DNA from: Owenia fusiformis
Lineage: Eukaryota > Annelida > Polychaeta > Sabellida > Oweniidae
Assembly: GCA_903813345.2 (NCBI GenBank)
Contig: CAIIXF020000007.1
Location: forward strand, 8,871,730-8,935,729
DNA length: 64,000 nt
Direction of reading: 5' to 3'
This document shows positions 46,294 through 58,600 of the stretch, piece by piece. The notes beneath the pieces were generated by a model. The model had not been told where the DNA came from, made no database searches, and saw nothing but the letters and a program-made list of their open reading frames with translations. Each line of letters opens with the position of its first letter. Position 1 is the first letter of the stretch. Both the position numbers and the translations under genes were made by a program.

Positions 46294-46551
46294 GTTGGTA
46301 GATTTTGATATTTACATTTTGGATGTTTTGATTTTATGAAAGGTATTTTGGAGAAGAATTAATCTCACGCGTTTTATCATTGGAAAGTGACGACAAATCA
46401 AATCTATTAGTAACATTGAATAGATGGGAAAAGGGTCATGCCAATAATGCCGTTTCAGCTAGCTACGGCTTATAGAAAGTCCATTTTGAATAAAAACTTA
46501 ATTGGACAGCAGCCCCTACGGTAGTCACATGCATTTATATATATAATTTAG

Positions 46552-49500
46552 GGGAAGGAGTAGTTCCAACCTCTACACCCTCCAATGGTATGCAATTGAT
46601 ACTAGATGACAACTTCTCTACTCTTGATCTGAACAAGTGGCGTCATGAAGTAACGGCAAGTGGAGGAGGGGTATGGTAAAGTTTTGATATATTTCTAGAT
46701 GACATTTTGTCTAACACTATGTCTTATTTGACCTCAGTACACTCATTTTCGTCTACTTTTAGATATACTGCTACTTTTGGAGTTCACTTACACGCTTAGT
46801 CTTATCATTATACAATCAGATTACACCTATGAAAGTGCAATTAAATGCACCCTGTTGAGCCTATGTATTGTCGTACAAACTATAAGCTTACATCATACAC
46901 GTTTAATAAGATAATTAACACTGTACGTTCAGTAATTAATATACCTTAAGATACACAATGTGTCAACGTGAAGCTGTAGCTATATTTTCACGTTCGCGTT
47001 GATGACAACGTATACGTGAACTGAAATGCGAAGCTGTAGCTATATTTTCACGTTCGCGTTGATGACAACGTATATATACGTGAACTGAAATGCGTTTCAC
47101 GAAAAGGGGTTCCTTTTGAAATCATAAGGTCTCTATTGGCAGGTGAATTCGTACCTGTATCTATTTGCCAAATAGTTATTCGTATTTATCTTTTTATTAT
47201 TTGCCCCAGAACTGGGAATTCCAAGTCTACACCCCAGAGGAACGAAACGTGTACGTCAGAGACAACACGCTGTTCATTAAGCCCGTGAGTACTAATAGAG
47301 TTCAATCAAAATTATAGAATCCTCCTTAATGCCTTTTCTTTCTTTAGTTTTGTATACATATTCATTCAATCTTAAGATTGGCATCTGCACACACTCTACC
47401 AATTTTTTTTGCAGACATTGACAGCAGATAGATTCGATGAAAATTTTGTGAAGTATGGCAAGATGGATGTTGAGAGTGAGTATATGATGAAAATAAAGTA
47501 TTAGATTCAGCTTAATGATGAAGATTTAAACAACATTAGTAACTCAACTACAAAAAAACATCAAAGATACAATTCGAATACTTCATAAGATTATCTAATT
47601 ATTATAATATCGATCAGTTGAGCATGTCACGACGATATATTCCAGAACTGTGGGGTAAATGCACGGACAGTCAATGGTTCGGTTGTAACAGACAAGGAGA
47701 CGGATCTAATATCCTTAACCCAATCATGTCTGGCAAGATTAGGACCAAAGTATCTCTGAAATACGGCAGAGTTGAGGTACGTTGATATGATGCATGTAGC
47801 TGCCACATACGGAAGAATACTGATTATTTACCTTTCGTGCACGTTTAACGATGTAGTTATGGATAATATCCAGCATACATGCATGTGTACATCTCCTGTA
47901 AAGTGTAGTATTTTTGCATCTAGACAAAACTGATCTTCCATAATTTGACTAAAATGCATGACATTGCATACTTTTTATTTATCTTTTATTAATTATGAGA
48001 AAACATAATAAAAAGGTAAAAGAAAAATATGTACATATTCTCTGAAGATAACACTTGATTTCGATGTGACCTGGCGACCATCATCCATTTTTCAATTTAG
48101 ATATGAGGTCTTATTTCGTTTAGGGCAAATGTTAAAAACTAGTAGAAACCCGGGTAAGGCGTCTTACAAAAACCGATCGGTATTGTAATACACTGCACAC
48201 TTAAAGCGCCTAACGACTTAATATGCCCTTTACTAGTGACAAGGGTTCTTGGAGTTTTAGAAAAGCGCTATGTAAAACCGCAATCGTGATTACACTTAAT
48301 TCTTAAACCTGGTTAAAACCGAAGAAGCTTTTGTAAAACGCCATGTGTAATTCCAGCAATTGTTGTAAAATGTATTTGCCGTTAACTTCTCATTAGGTGG
48401 TAGCAAAAATGCCCAAAGGTGATTGGATCTGGCCGGCAATCTGGATGCTGCCGGAGTGGAGCCACTATGGCGGATGGCCGCGTTCTGGAGAAATAGACAT
48501 TTGCGAAAGCAGGGGTAAATTTCAGTTAGACATATTTCTCGGTTTCTCATGAGATTCACTTGTTCATGTAAGTTTTTTATTGCATTGGTGCCCCTGCATA
48601 TATTTAAAATTAGTTCGCTGAAATGAAAATCCCATTGGTATTCAAGACAACAAAGGCTTAGGGCATGATCCACTCTGTTGTCTATGTTTCATGATGTATG
48701 GGAAACCCAGTATTCTAGTTTCCGGATTTATGTGTAGGCTTAATCTGTTAATACGAGGGGTTATCAATAAGTAATGGACGCATTTTTACACAGATGCTTT
48801 TTATAGACCAATCCCTTCGATTTTCTTACCAGTGATACATCATTCAATTATCCATCAACTCTGAAGATTTGGAAACAAAACATGTAATATCTTTTGATAT
48901 AGCTTTATTTCCGTGAAGGATGTATAGGTACCCCGGGACCGACATTTACGTCAAACATTCTGAAGCTATTTTAGCTTGTTTAACATGCAATGCAGTTGAA
49001 TGCAGGCTGAACAAAACAAACCATTATGGTCATGAATTACCCAATTTCGTTATGCCATAGTTGATTTTGAATATTTCATCATCACTATGTGGTATTCATG
49101 CCACATTCATTCCACAGGGCCCTCTACATAGGTTCCATCAAGTGCTACATGTACACAATTCCTCATCCTCTTAATTCAAGATTGTGAGACAAGGCTGAAT
49201 CCATTCTCTGACATGGTAGCAAGAAGCAGTTGCACGGGTTGTTTTATTTCATCAATATCAATAAACATGCATCCTTTTTCTATAGAAATAAGTAGTATAG
49301 AAATAAATAAGTCACACGTGAGCAGATCTGGACAAAATGGTGCATTGGCTAAGGGCTCAATTTTGAGGTCCAGGGATATTGTTTTCTGAACATTTTGAGA
49401 TCTGTGGGCAGGTGCATTGTCCATATGGAGCAGGGTGTTCCCTTCTCTCACCACCCCTTTCTTCAACAATGCTTTCTCAAATTGACCTGCAAACCCCTTC

Positions 49501-51170
49501 CATACAACACTCTGACATAACAATACTTTCTGTTTATGTGTTGACCAGTCAGCAAAGTATTTCAAACAACACAACACATGTTGCATATGAAAAGTTTAAA
49601 TCTAACTGAAATTTTCCAAACTGGCTGAAAACTGAATATGTGACGTAAATGTCGGTCTCGGGGTACCTGTACCTCCTTCACGGAAATAAAGATATATCAA
49701 CATGTATTTTATATTTTGTCTTCAAATCCTCAGAAATGATAGATAATTGAATGATGTATCACTGGTAGGAAAACCAAAGGGATTGGTCTATAAAAAGTAT
49801 CAGTGTAAAAAAGCGTCCATTACTTATTGATCACCCCTCGTAAGTGTTCAAAACATACATCGAAAATTCGTAAATCTCAACATTTTGTTTTGGATTGATG
49901 TGTAATATTAGCTTAATCGATTTGTAAGGCTGTGTTTTAGTCACCACCACCAGTGTGACATGTTGCAGTCTCCAACTTTTTTGTGAACCGTGTTCGGCGT
50001 CTGTAACAAATGGTAGGTGGCGACATTTTGTATGTTAATGCCTTGTTTTGTACTGCGTTTCACTCTCTGAATTCAGGTAATAATGACTATGGGAGCATAG
50101 GTGTCCAAGAGGCAGGGGCAACACTTCACTGGGGAACACCTGATAACGACCGATACACCATGACGCAGGGACTCAAGTAAATATAGAGAACCAGTCAGAG
50201 TTCCCTGTTCACATTGACGGATAATTGAATTTGGCACATTTCAGTTTTTCTTTATCTGACTTGCTTCACTGCATCTGTAAAGAGCACACCTCGCAAAGTT
50301 TGCTCGGCCTTTGACAAAAATATGGATAATTAGTTTAGCAATGCTTCTTTATGTTTCTCTTTTGGGTTTCTTATTAAATCGGTTCTTTCCGCAATTCAAA
50401 GTTGCTAAAGCTTTGAAATACATAGTCGCCATTTTCACATGTATGCAAACTATTGCAGAAAACTGTCAGGACAGAACTTCGGTGATAAATTCATTAAATA
50501 CACTACTGATTGGGATGCAACTGGTATCAGAGTCTACTTTGATGATGAACTTGTTCTCAATGCGCCAACACCCAATAATGGCTACTACAGATACGGAAAC
50601 CTACCTTATAATCCCTGGACGCAAGGGGGAAAAGATGCTCCATTTGATAAGGAGGTATTTTTTACAGATTTTAACAATGTGCGCAAAAAGATCTATGAAT
50701 TTAGCAACCTGAGATTTATATTCATACCAAGATGTAATAAGACAACAAAGAAGATACTTTCTTTTTTCTTTGATTTTGACCTCAGATTTTTACCATCCTT
50801 GGTAATTGCTATGTTAACAGTAACACATTTTGTCTTGTCTACTATATATATGTATGTGATTTGTCTAGACCCGATCATTGTTTACTCTCCGGAATGTATG
50901 TTTACATCCGTTGCTTTCGTTAATTGCCTGCTTTATATGAACATAGTTTTACTTTTTCAGTTTTACTTGATCTTGAATGTGGCCGTTGGTGGAACTAACG
51001 GGTATTTCCCTGACAGTGTACCGAATATTCCCAGGCCAAAGCCATGGAAGAATAACTCACGATTTGGCCCAAGGGACTTCTGGAACAAGAAGAACGATTG
51101 GTACCAAACTTGGAGAGGCGAAGAGGCAGCCATGCAAATTAAATCTGTTAAAATATGGAAAAAAGTTTAA
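46552..51170 (+). CDS. Linker plus second GH16 domain exons, gene 3' end
   Basis: Exons 46552-46670, 47210-47284, 47415-47475, 47646-47776, 48397-48514, 50077-50176, 50459-50654, 50961-51170 (TAA at 51168-51170). The first exon supplies a P/T/S linker (GVVPTSTPSNG) and the start of a GH16 domain (LILDDNFSTLDLNKWR). The rest parallels the first GH16 domain exon by exon (75, 61, 131 vs 128, 118, 100, 196 nt), so the domain arose by tandem duplication with its introns. The catalytic motif GEIDICE is intact (E at 48490-48492 and 48505-48507). The protein is expected to be secreted and to bind or cleave beta-1,3-glucan in immunity or digestion. An exon-level phase match to 46293 argues for a single CBM39-GH16-GH16 polypeptide. 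Confidence 0.9.
46966..47095. repeat. Tandem duplication of a ~63-66 bp unit
   Basis: GAAGCTGTAGCTATATTTTCACGTTCGCGTTGATGACAACGTATA...CGTGAACTGAAATGCG occurs twice head to tail, the second copy with an extra TATA. Intronic, between the linker exon and the next GH16 exon. Confidence 0.9.
48754..49840 (-). mobile_element. Mariner-like (Tc1/mariner superfamily) transposon, decayed
   Basis: Terminal inverted repeats of about 100 bp start CGAGGGGTTATCAATAAGTAATGGACGC and end GCGTCCATTACTTATTGATCACCCCTCG, flanked by TA duplications. Internally the minus strand keeps part of a transposase (49586-49176) with the HMDNAPAH motif and a downstream CPDLLTCDLF, fitting the second and third catalytic Asp of a mariner DD(34-35)D triad. 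The N-terminal DNA-binding part is missing or frameshifted, so it is inactive. Inserted in the GH16-2 intron 48515-50076. Confidence 0.9.
49176..49586 (-). pseudogene. Mariner-like transposase fragment
   Basis: A 136-aa open remnant carrying the LLHMDNAPAHRS and NAPFCPDLLTCDLF motifs. The conserved first Asp and helix-turn-helix region are not in frame here. Flanked by its own inverted repeats. Confidence 0.85.
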
Positions 51171-52628
51171 TTTTGCATTTGATATTTACCATATGAGAAT
51201 TGGTTTGAAAATAGAGAATGCATATTATAATTTACATTCTTGTCTTGTTACAATCTCACACTGATAGTAGTCATGCCTCAAATTAAGTACCCAGCAATTG
51301 ACATATAGTCAGTCTGACAGAAAAACAAATGGGGTAGGATGTTCAGTATATTCTGAAAAAAATTCCAGAAAAATGGAAGTATCTTAAGACAAATAAGTAA
51401 GACGAAGAAAAACTAATTCAGCATCAAAACTAAGAGAAAACAATGATTTTGGAAAATCCGTCTTCACAGTGAAAACTATTCTGATATCTTATTTTGGCAA
51501 GAAAGATCAGCATTATGGTGCTCAACTTATGGTGCTTGATTTAGCCCAAGCAATAAAGAACCGGTTTCTTCATTGACCTTAAATAATTGGATTAATACTG
51601 AATATAAATTACAAGTCAACGAGGAAACATCATTTTTCATCCAGACTTCCGTCTGCCAATTCCGTTTTTCTTGATTTTGAACCAGTCCATCTAATCTTCC
51701 TCATTGGCCTTGGTACACTTCCAATGCTTTTGTTTTTCAGAAATAGAATGTCAATCTGGAAATGTATATGAGGCATGCCTATTATCATTTAAATTTTTTG
51801 CTTTGAATTTCATCCTGAAATCTGTAATTTTTCACATAGACACCTAGTGTCTGTTTACCTTCTTTATTCAAAACCCCTTAATATTTATCTATCACACTTT
51901 TGGAACATTTGTAAAATTGATTTCCCCATATCCTGCCGACATTGTATAGAAATCCATGCATTTTCAAAAAAAATTATATCGAAATATAAAATATGGATTT
52001 TTGGCCCATCATGTATAATATCATCTTTAGAAACGACAGCCTTAAAATAAGGTTATCATTTTTCCTGAAAAGATATCCATATTACGTGCTGTAAACAATA
52101 ATCTAGTACAGCATGGTTCAATAAGGTAAGGTGAACTAGATTATGAAAAACTTGAATAATTAATGAAAGTCTATTGGGCAGCATGAACTCCCCACTAAGC
52201 CGGATGAAAGAAGTAATCGATAAATACTCTCGGGTAAAGCAATTCAAAAAACGCGCTACTCGTTTATCGCTGGGGAGATACGCTATCGGCATTGTTGACA
52301 CATCCTTTGCACAGCGAGTTAATGTTTAATAGAAATATAAAAACGAGGCTGGTTGCTATTTACACTAAATGTCATGTGTATGGGGAGTATTCACATATCG
52401 GTTAATTGTACACAAATGTCTAAATAGAATATTGGTCGATGAGAAATATTACTACTATGCGTAGCTAGTGGAGCAAAATTCAGCAAACAGAAGGATTACG
52501 AGTAGCAGTGAAGGGATTGTATAATATTGCCGGCGTTCATGTATATGTTATTGTTATCAGTATCAATTTCATTGTGTAGCAACGTGTAAACAACTGATAG
52601 AGGATTATACATTGATTTTGAGTACGAC
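51171..52628. other. Intergenic, nothing recognised
   Basis: AT-rich sequence between the glucan-binding gene stop and the next ATG at 52629. The 3' UTR of the former and promoter of the latter must be here. No gene, RNA or inverted repeat was recognised. Confidence 0.5.
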
Positions 52629-55600
52629 ATGTCGGCAGACAAAGACGGCCAGGATACTGATCCTGAGACAAAATCACAGACCCCAGGTTCTGCCAAAAGT
52701 AGGCAAAGTGACCAAGGAGAGGCGGAAGGAACCAGTTCAAGACCCAACAGCTCGGATAAGAGAGACGACACGTCTTCGCAGAAAGGATCACGGACTAATA
52801 GCGCATCTAGTAAAGGCAGATCATCCCCCACTGGAAGTGTGCAAAACGAGACTAAATCAGATCATGGTGACGAAGATAATGTAACTGTTAAAGATGACAA
52901 TGAGAAAAACGATAATGAGGCAGCTGAAAGTGAAGACGTTCATAATGAACAAACAATGTCAAACGAGGAGGATAATGAAAAAGCGATTGAAAAGACTGAA
53001 GAAGAGATGTCTGAAATTACAGAGACCCCTCCGGAAGAGTTTGATAGCCAGAAATTCATCAAAAGTATGCAAGAGTACATGGACTTGTTTCGAGATCCAA
53101 AATGGAAAGGTGAAAACATAGACGAATACCCTCTAATGGATTTGAAACGTCTAATTGCCAAGTTCACCGCGACTGTGGATGACTATAAACGTTATACAAA
53201 TCATTGTATGACACACGTGGATGAAATGAAGGAACAGCTCACGGATCTAAAGGATACAATCCATGAGAATATAAAAAAGGAAGGAGGAAACTCTAAATCG
53301 GGTAAGTAATCATATATTATCACTATATTGCTGAAAACATGGTTATGATAGGACTACAAATCCTCAATCACTTGACAGAATAATATGAAAACTCGAGAGA
53401 TTGTTTTGGTAATAGAACTGACCATAATTCTAAACTGGTATTTGTCTGGAGTGTTTACGGTACCTTCGAACTGTTTACTTTAGACTTATCAAATAACTCT
53501 TGAAAGGATCTATATTTTCATATTCAACAGGCTAATGCAATTCTTTTCTTCGTGTAATTGTGCTATAAACGTTATTCCTAGATCGATCGTCATCTAATCC
53601 TGAATGTTATTGAATATCCTGCAGTGGATTGTCAGTAGTCCGGATTATGCCATACAATGCAAACATCTTATCTAATTTCCATTAACTAATATGGTATTAA
53701 CTATTTAGAGCCTGTTAAGGTAGTTAGATTTAGTCTAATGATAGTAATCCAATGACCGGATCTTGTCATAACTGGCTGGACCTGCACGGAAACTGTATAG
53801 CACCATTTGAAAAATACAAAATATCAATCAACATACAACATGACTTTAAAGAGTTTATCCAGAAAAATTAGTGGTAAACACCTCCAGCTTATGTTTAATT
53901 CATATATTTTACCACATTTCGATTTCTATGATATCTTATATGGCTGCGCAAACTCCATGGTTCTAAAATGTCTCGATCGTTTATATTATAAAGCAGCAAC
54001 TATTTGTTCAGGTGTCATACATGGCTCTTCCACAATTAAAACACTCCAAACATTAAATTGGCCAACTCTCGAAATTCGTAGAAAACTACATAGGATGCTC
54101 CTAGTCTTCAAAGTCAACAAGGGGAAGGCACCTCATTATGTTATTTCCATTTTTGACAAATTTAAAAGACCCCTCACAAGAGGCCTAAGGTCAAACCTAC
54201 CGTATCTAACTCCACTGAAAAAGTCTTCTATCAAATCCAGATCATGTATTTATAATTGTTTATCTGAATGGAACTCAATAAATCCGTCCTTCAGGGAATA
54301 CACTAATGTTGATACTTTTAAGAGAGCATTAACAAAGAGTTTGGTTAGCACTGATGTAGTTTTGGCATCTGACTTAAACATGAATAGATCACTTGAAATT
54401 TATCTAAATAGAATTAGAGTAGATCTAATATTTAAAGCTCACCTACATGCACACAATTTTGTAAATGTTCTTTCACCTGATTGTGCTTGTGGCCACATTA
54501 ATGAAACCACAACTCACGTATTCTTCTCATGTCCTCTTCGACAAAATTATCTAATTACTTTGGAACAGCAGCTTTGTGATCTTGATCTTGGGTATAGGAA
54601 TTTATGTAAAAATAGGCAGGAGAAATTACACTTCATTTTATATGGCCATGAAACACTCTCTTATGAGCAAAATATTGATGTTTTGAGGTTAAGTGCAATG
54701 TTTATCAGGAACTGTGTTGAGGGACCCCAGGCAGACTAGTGACCCACTATAGTGTTTTTATCAGATCACTTAAGCCCTTGTCATTTTCTTATTTTTACTA
54801 TTGTCAAAGTGGCTTATAATGTTTTTTAACAAAGCCGCTCATATGTATGTATTATTAGGAGGCCCCAACGGGGGGCCTCCTATTAATTTTATAGATATTA
54901 TTATTATTATTAGACTCCAGATTGAAAATCTGGAGTCTATTGCTTTTGCCAGTTTTCTTCTTATTATTATTCTTTCTTTCCGCGTTTTCTCAGCAACTAG
55001 AGGGACTTTCTGAAATCTGCTTACATGGTTAAATAGGTAATGAGACCTAGTTTCTGGGAAATTAGGTCAAATTTTTATCTAGGTCAAAGGTCAAAATCTA
55101 GGTCAAATTATCATTTTGTCAATTATCTCTGTCATTTTTCAATATTTTTTCAAAATTTTTTTTTCAACGTGTAGCCAAGAAAAAGACGATTCGACGGTGA
55201 TTAATCAATTTTTTGATTACTTTTACCGATTTTGAGATATTGCGTCCGGAAAGTAGGTCAAACGAAAAAGTTCTCCAAATTCAACGTATGAGTTATGAAA
55301 TAAGTGTAAAATTTCCTCAGGAATCCAAATCTGCAAACCAAATTTCGATCTGACTTCCGGTTCGGAAGCTATAGCGTTTTGAAATTGCTAAATTTGGTGC
55401 CCATGTAAAGCCAATGGGAAAAAAAGACTTTTTCGAAGTGTAAAATACAAGATATAGACTGAGCACAGCTTAACATAATGAATGCCCATAAAAGAAGGGG
55501 ACCTCAAAAGCTACCTAGCTTCAAAATTTGGACACCAAAATGCCTAGGTCAAAATCTAGGTCAAATTCATAGTTTTTCCTTATTTTTGCGATTCTGGCAC

Positions 55601-58600
55601 TACACTTTTAGGATTTGCTTCAAAATTTTGTATACAGGTAGCAAAGAGTGTGCTAATAGTGAGAGCCTTTTGCCGTCAGAAAGTATTTTGACCCACTTTT
55701 GAGATATGGTGTCCGTAAAGTAGGTCAAAATAAAAATTTCTCATAATTTAACTTATGAGTTATGAATTAAGGGTAGAATTTTCTCAGGAATCCGAATCTG
55801 CAAACCAAATTTCAATCCGACTTTCCGTTGGGAAGTTATGGCGTTTTGAAAGCTCAAAAATCGCTAATTTTGGTGCCCCATGTTATGTCAATGAGAAAAA
55901 AGATTTTTTTGAAGTGTAAAATACCAGATAAAGACTGAGTACAGCTTAAGATTCTGAAAATCTATAAAAGAAGGGGACCTCGAAGGCTATCTAGCTTTAA
56001 TATTTGGACACCAAAATCCCTAGGTCAAAATCTAGGTCAAATACATAGTTTTTCCTTATTTTTGCGATTCTGGTACTACACTTTTGGGATTTGCTTCAAA
56101 ATTTTGTATACAGGTAGCAAAGAGTGGGCTAATAGTGTTAGCCTTTTGCCGTCAGAGAGTATTTTGACCCACTTTTGAGATATGGTGTCCGAAAAGTAGG
56201 TCAAAGTAAAAAATTATCCAAATTTTACATATGAGTTATGAATTAAGAGAAGAATTTTCTCAGGAATCTGAATCTGCAAACCAAATTTCGATCTGACTTC
56301 CCCGGTTCCAAAGTTATGGCGTGTCCGAAAAGTAGGTCAAAATAAAAATTCGCCAAATTTAACGTATGAGTTATGAATAAGGGGTAGAATTTTGTCAGGA
56401 ATCCGAATCTTTAAATCAAATTTCGATCCGACTTCTGGTTTGAAAGTTATGGCGTTTTGAAATTTCGAGAAAAATCGATCTGATGTTATCCTGATAGAAA
56501 GTCAAGGAAAAAAGATTTTTTTGAAGTGTAAAATACGAGATATAGATTGAGTACAGCTTAAGATAATGAATTCCTGTAAAAGAAGGGGACCTCAAAAGCT
56601 ACCTAGTTTCAATATTTGGACACCAAAATGCCTAGGTCAAAATCTAGGTCAAATTCATAGTTTTTCCTTATTTTTGCGATTCTGGCACTACACTTTTAGG
56701 ATTTGCTTCAAAATTTTGTAAACAGGTAGCAAAGAGTGTGCTAATAGTGTTAGCCGTTTGCCGTCAGAGAGTATTTTGACCCACTTTTGAGATATGGTGT
56801 CCGTAAAGTAGGTCAAAATAAAAAAATCTCCAAATTTAATGTATGAGTTATGAATTAAGGGTAGAATTTTCTCAGGAGTCCGAATCTTTAAACCAAAATA
56901 CAATCTAACTTCTGGTTAGATAGTTATAGCGGTTTGAAGTCTCGAAAAGTCGATATGATGATATCCCCATGTTAAGCCAATGGAGTCGAAGATAAAAAAT
57001 GGAGAGTTATCTAAATGTCTAAATTCTAGCTGACTCGATCAGCTTATTCTGGATGACTCAGCTTACAAGTATTCTGGATGACTCAGCTTAAAAAAAGTAT
57101 TAAATCTGGAGTCTTAAATTGAACTTGTTCAATTTACATGTCTAGTTATTATTATTCTTTATTCTTCCTAAACCCTTTTCTCCTACTTCCAACTACCTTT
57201 CAACCATCTCCTTCATGCACCTACCAGGGACCTTGGCTGAACTTGGGGGGAAAGGAATTTTTATCTAGGTCAAGGTCAAAGGTTAAAATCTAGGTCAAAT
57301 CAAAGTTTTTTTTAAGTTTCTCAGATTTCATCCTCATACTTCATTATTTCTTGCGATGAATTAAAATGTAACTAGATATAAGCATTCCCTACGAATTGCT
57401 CACTATATGTTCGCGTTAATTTTTTACCGTTTTTGAGATAATTGACGTCAAAAAACGGTAAAAATTGGTCATTTTTTAACTTGGTTCAAATTGACCAATT
57501 TTTTTTTTAAAAATCATCTACAAGTTGTCAGGATTCCAAATCTGACCTTACTTTTGACCTTTGACCTTTAGTTGACCTTCAGTGACCTCGGAAAGGTAAA
57601 AAAAGTTGATTTTTTAAATCGATTTTCTGGATTCAAATTTAGGTGCATTTAATCAAAAAAAAACTTAAGAGGCCTAAAAAAGTAAAATTTGCAAGGTCAA
57701 AGGTCAAGGTCATATAACTAAATCACAAACTGTGTTTTCTAAGTTTCTCAAAATTGGTAACTACAAATCAATATTTTTTCATGAAAGTCAGGATATATAT
57801 TCCTCTATAGGTTCTACACATATTAGCAATTGACTATTTATTAAAATTGTGTACCAGTTTTGAGTTATTAGAACTCAAAAACTGAAAAAAGGTCAAATTT
57901 CGAAACTTTTAAAGGCTAAATTTCAGCTTGCTTCAAATTGACTAAATTTTTTTTTTAAACTCATCTACAAGTTCTCAGGATTCCAAATCTGATCTTACTT
58001 TTGACCTTTGACCTTTAGTTGACCTTCAGTGACCTCCGAAATGTCAAAAAAGTTGATTTTTCAAATCGATTTTCTGGATTCAAAAGGTATATTCATTCAC
58101 AAAAGACCTTCTGAGGTCTAAAAAAGTAAAATTTGCAAGGTCAAAGGTCAAGGTCATCAAACGAAATCACAAACTGTGTTTTCTAAGTTTCTCAAAATTG
58201 GAGACTACAAATCAATTTTTTTTACTGAAAGTCAGAATATATATTCCTCTAAAGGCTCTACACATATTAGCAATTGACTATTTATTAAAATTTTGCTCCA
58301 GTTTTGAGATATTAGAACTCAAAAACTGAAAAAAGGTCAAATTTCAGATTTTTCAAGGTCAAATTTCACATTGCTTCAAATTGAACAAACTTTTTTTAAA
58401 AATCATCTACAAGATGCCTGGAGTTCATATATGACCTTGTATTTAAGATTTGTGCTTTGGCTGACCTTTACATATTCAAAAAAGCCTACGGGGCCTCCTT
58501 AAGATTGCTTGCAATCTTAAACCTCTAGTTATTATTTGATTTATGGAAATAAAGTTATGATAAAAAAAAAAAATGACTTTTATGTCATACATTCCTTACA

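Larger units (their letters stand above)
53790..58573 (+). mobile_element. 5'-truncated LINE, split by a Helentron-like insertion
   Basis: The left portion (to 54856) carries the C-terminal part of a reverse-transcriptase ORF. The right portion (58529-58573) is its 3' end, 'TTATTATTTGATTTATGGAAATAAAGTTATGATAAAAAAAAAAAA', with an AATAAA signal and poly(A) tail. Between them lies the element 54857-58528. The structure sits in intron 1 of the coiled-coil gene. Confidence 0.75.
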
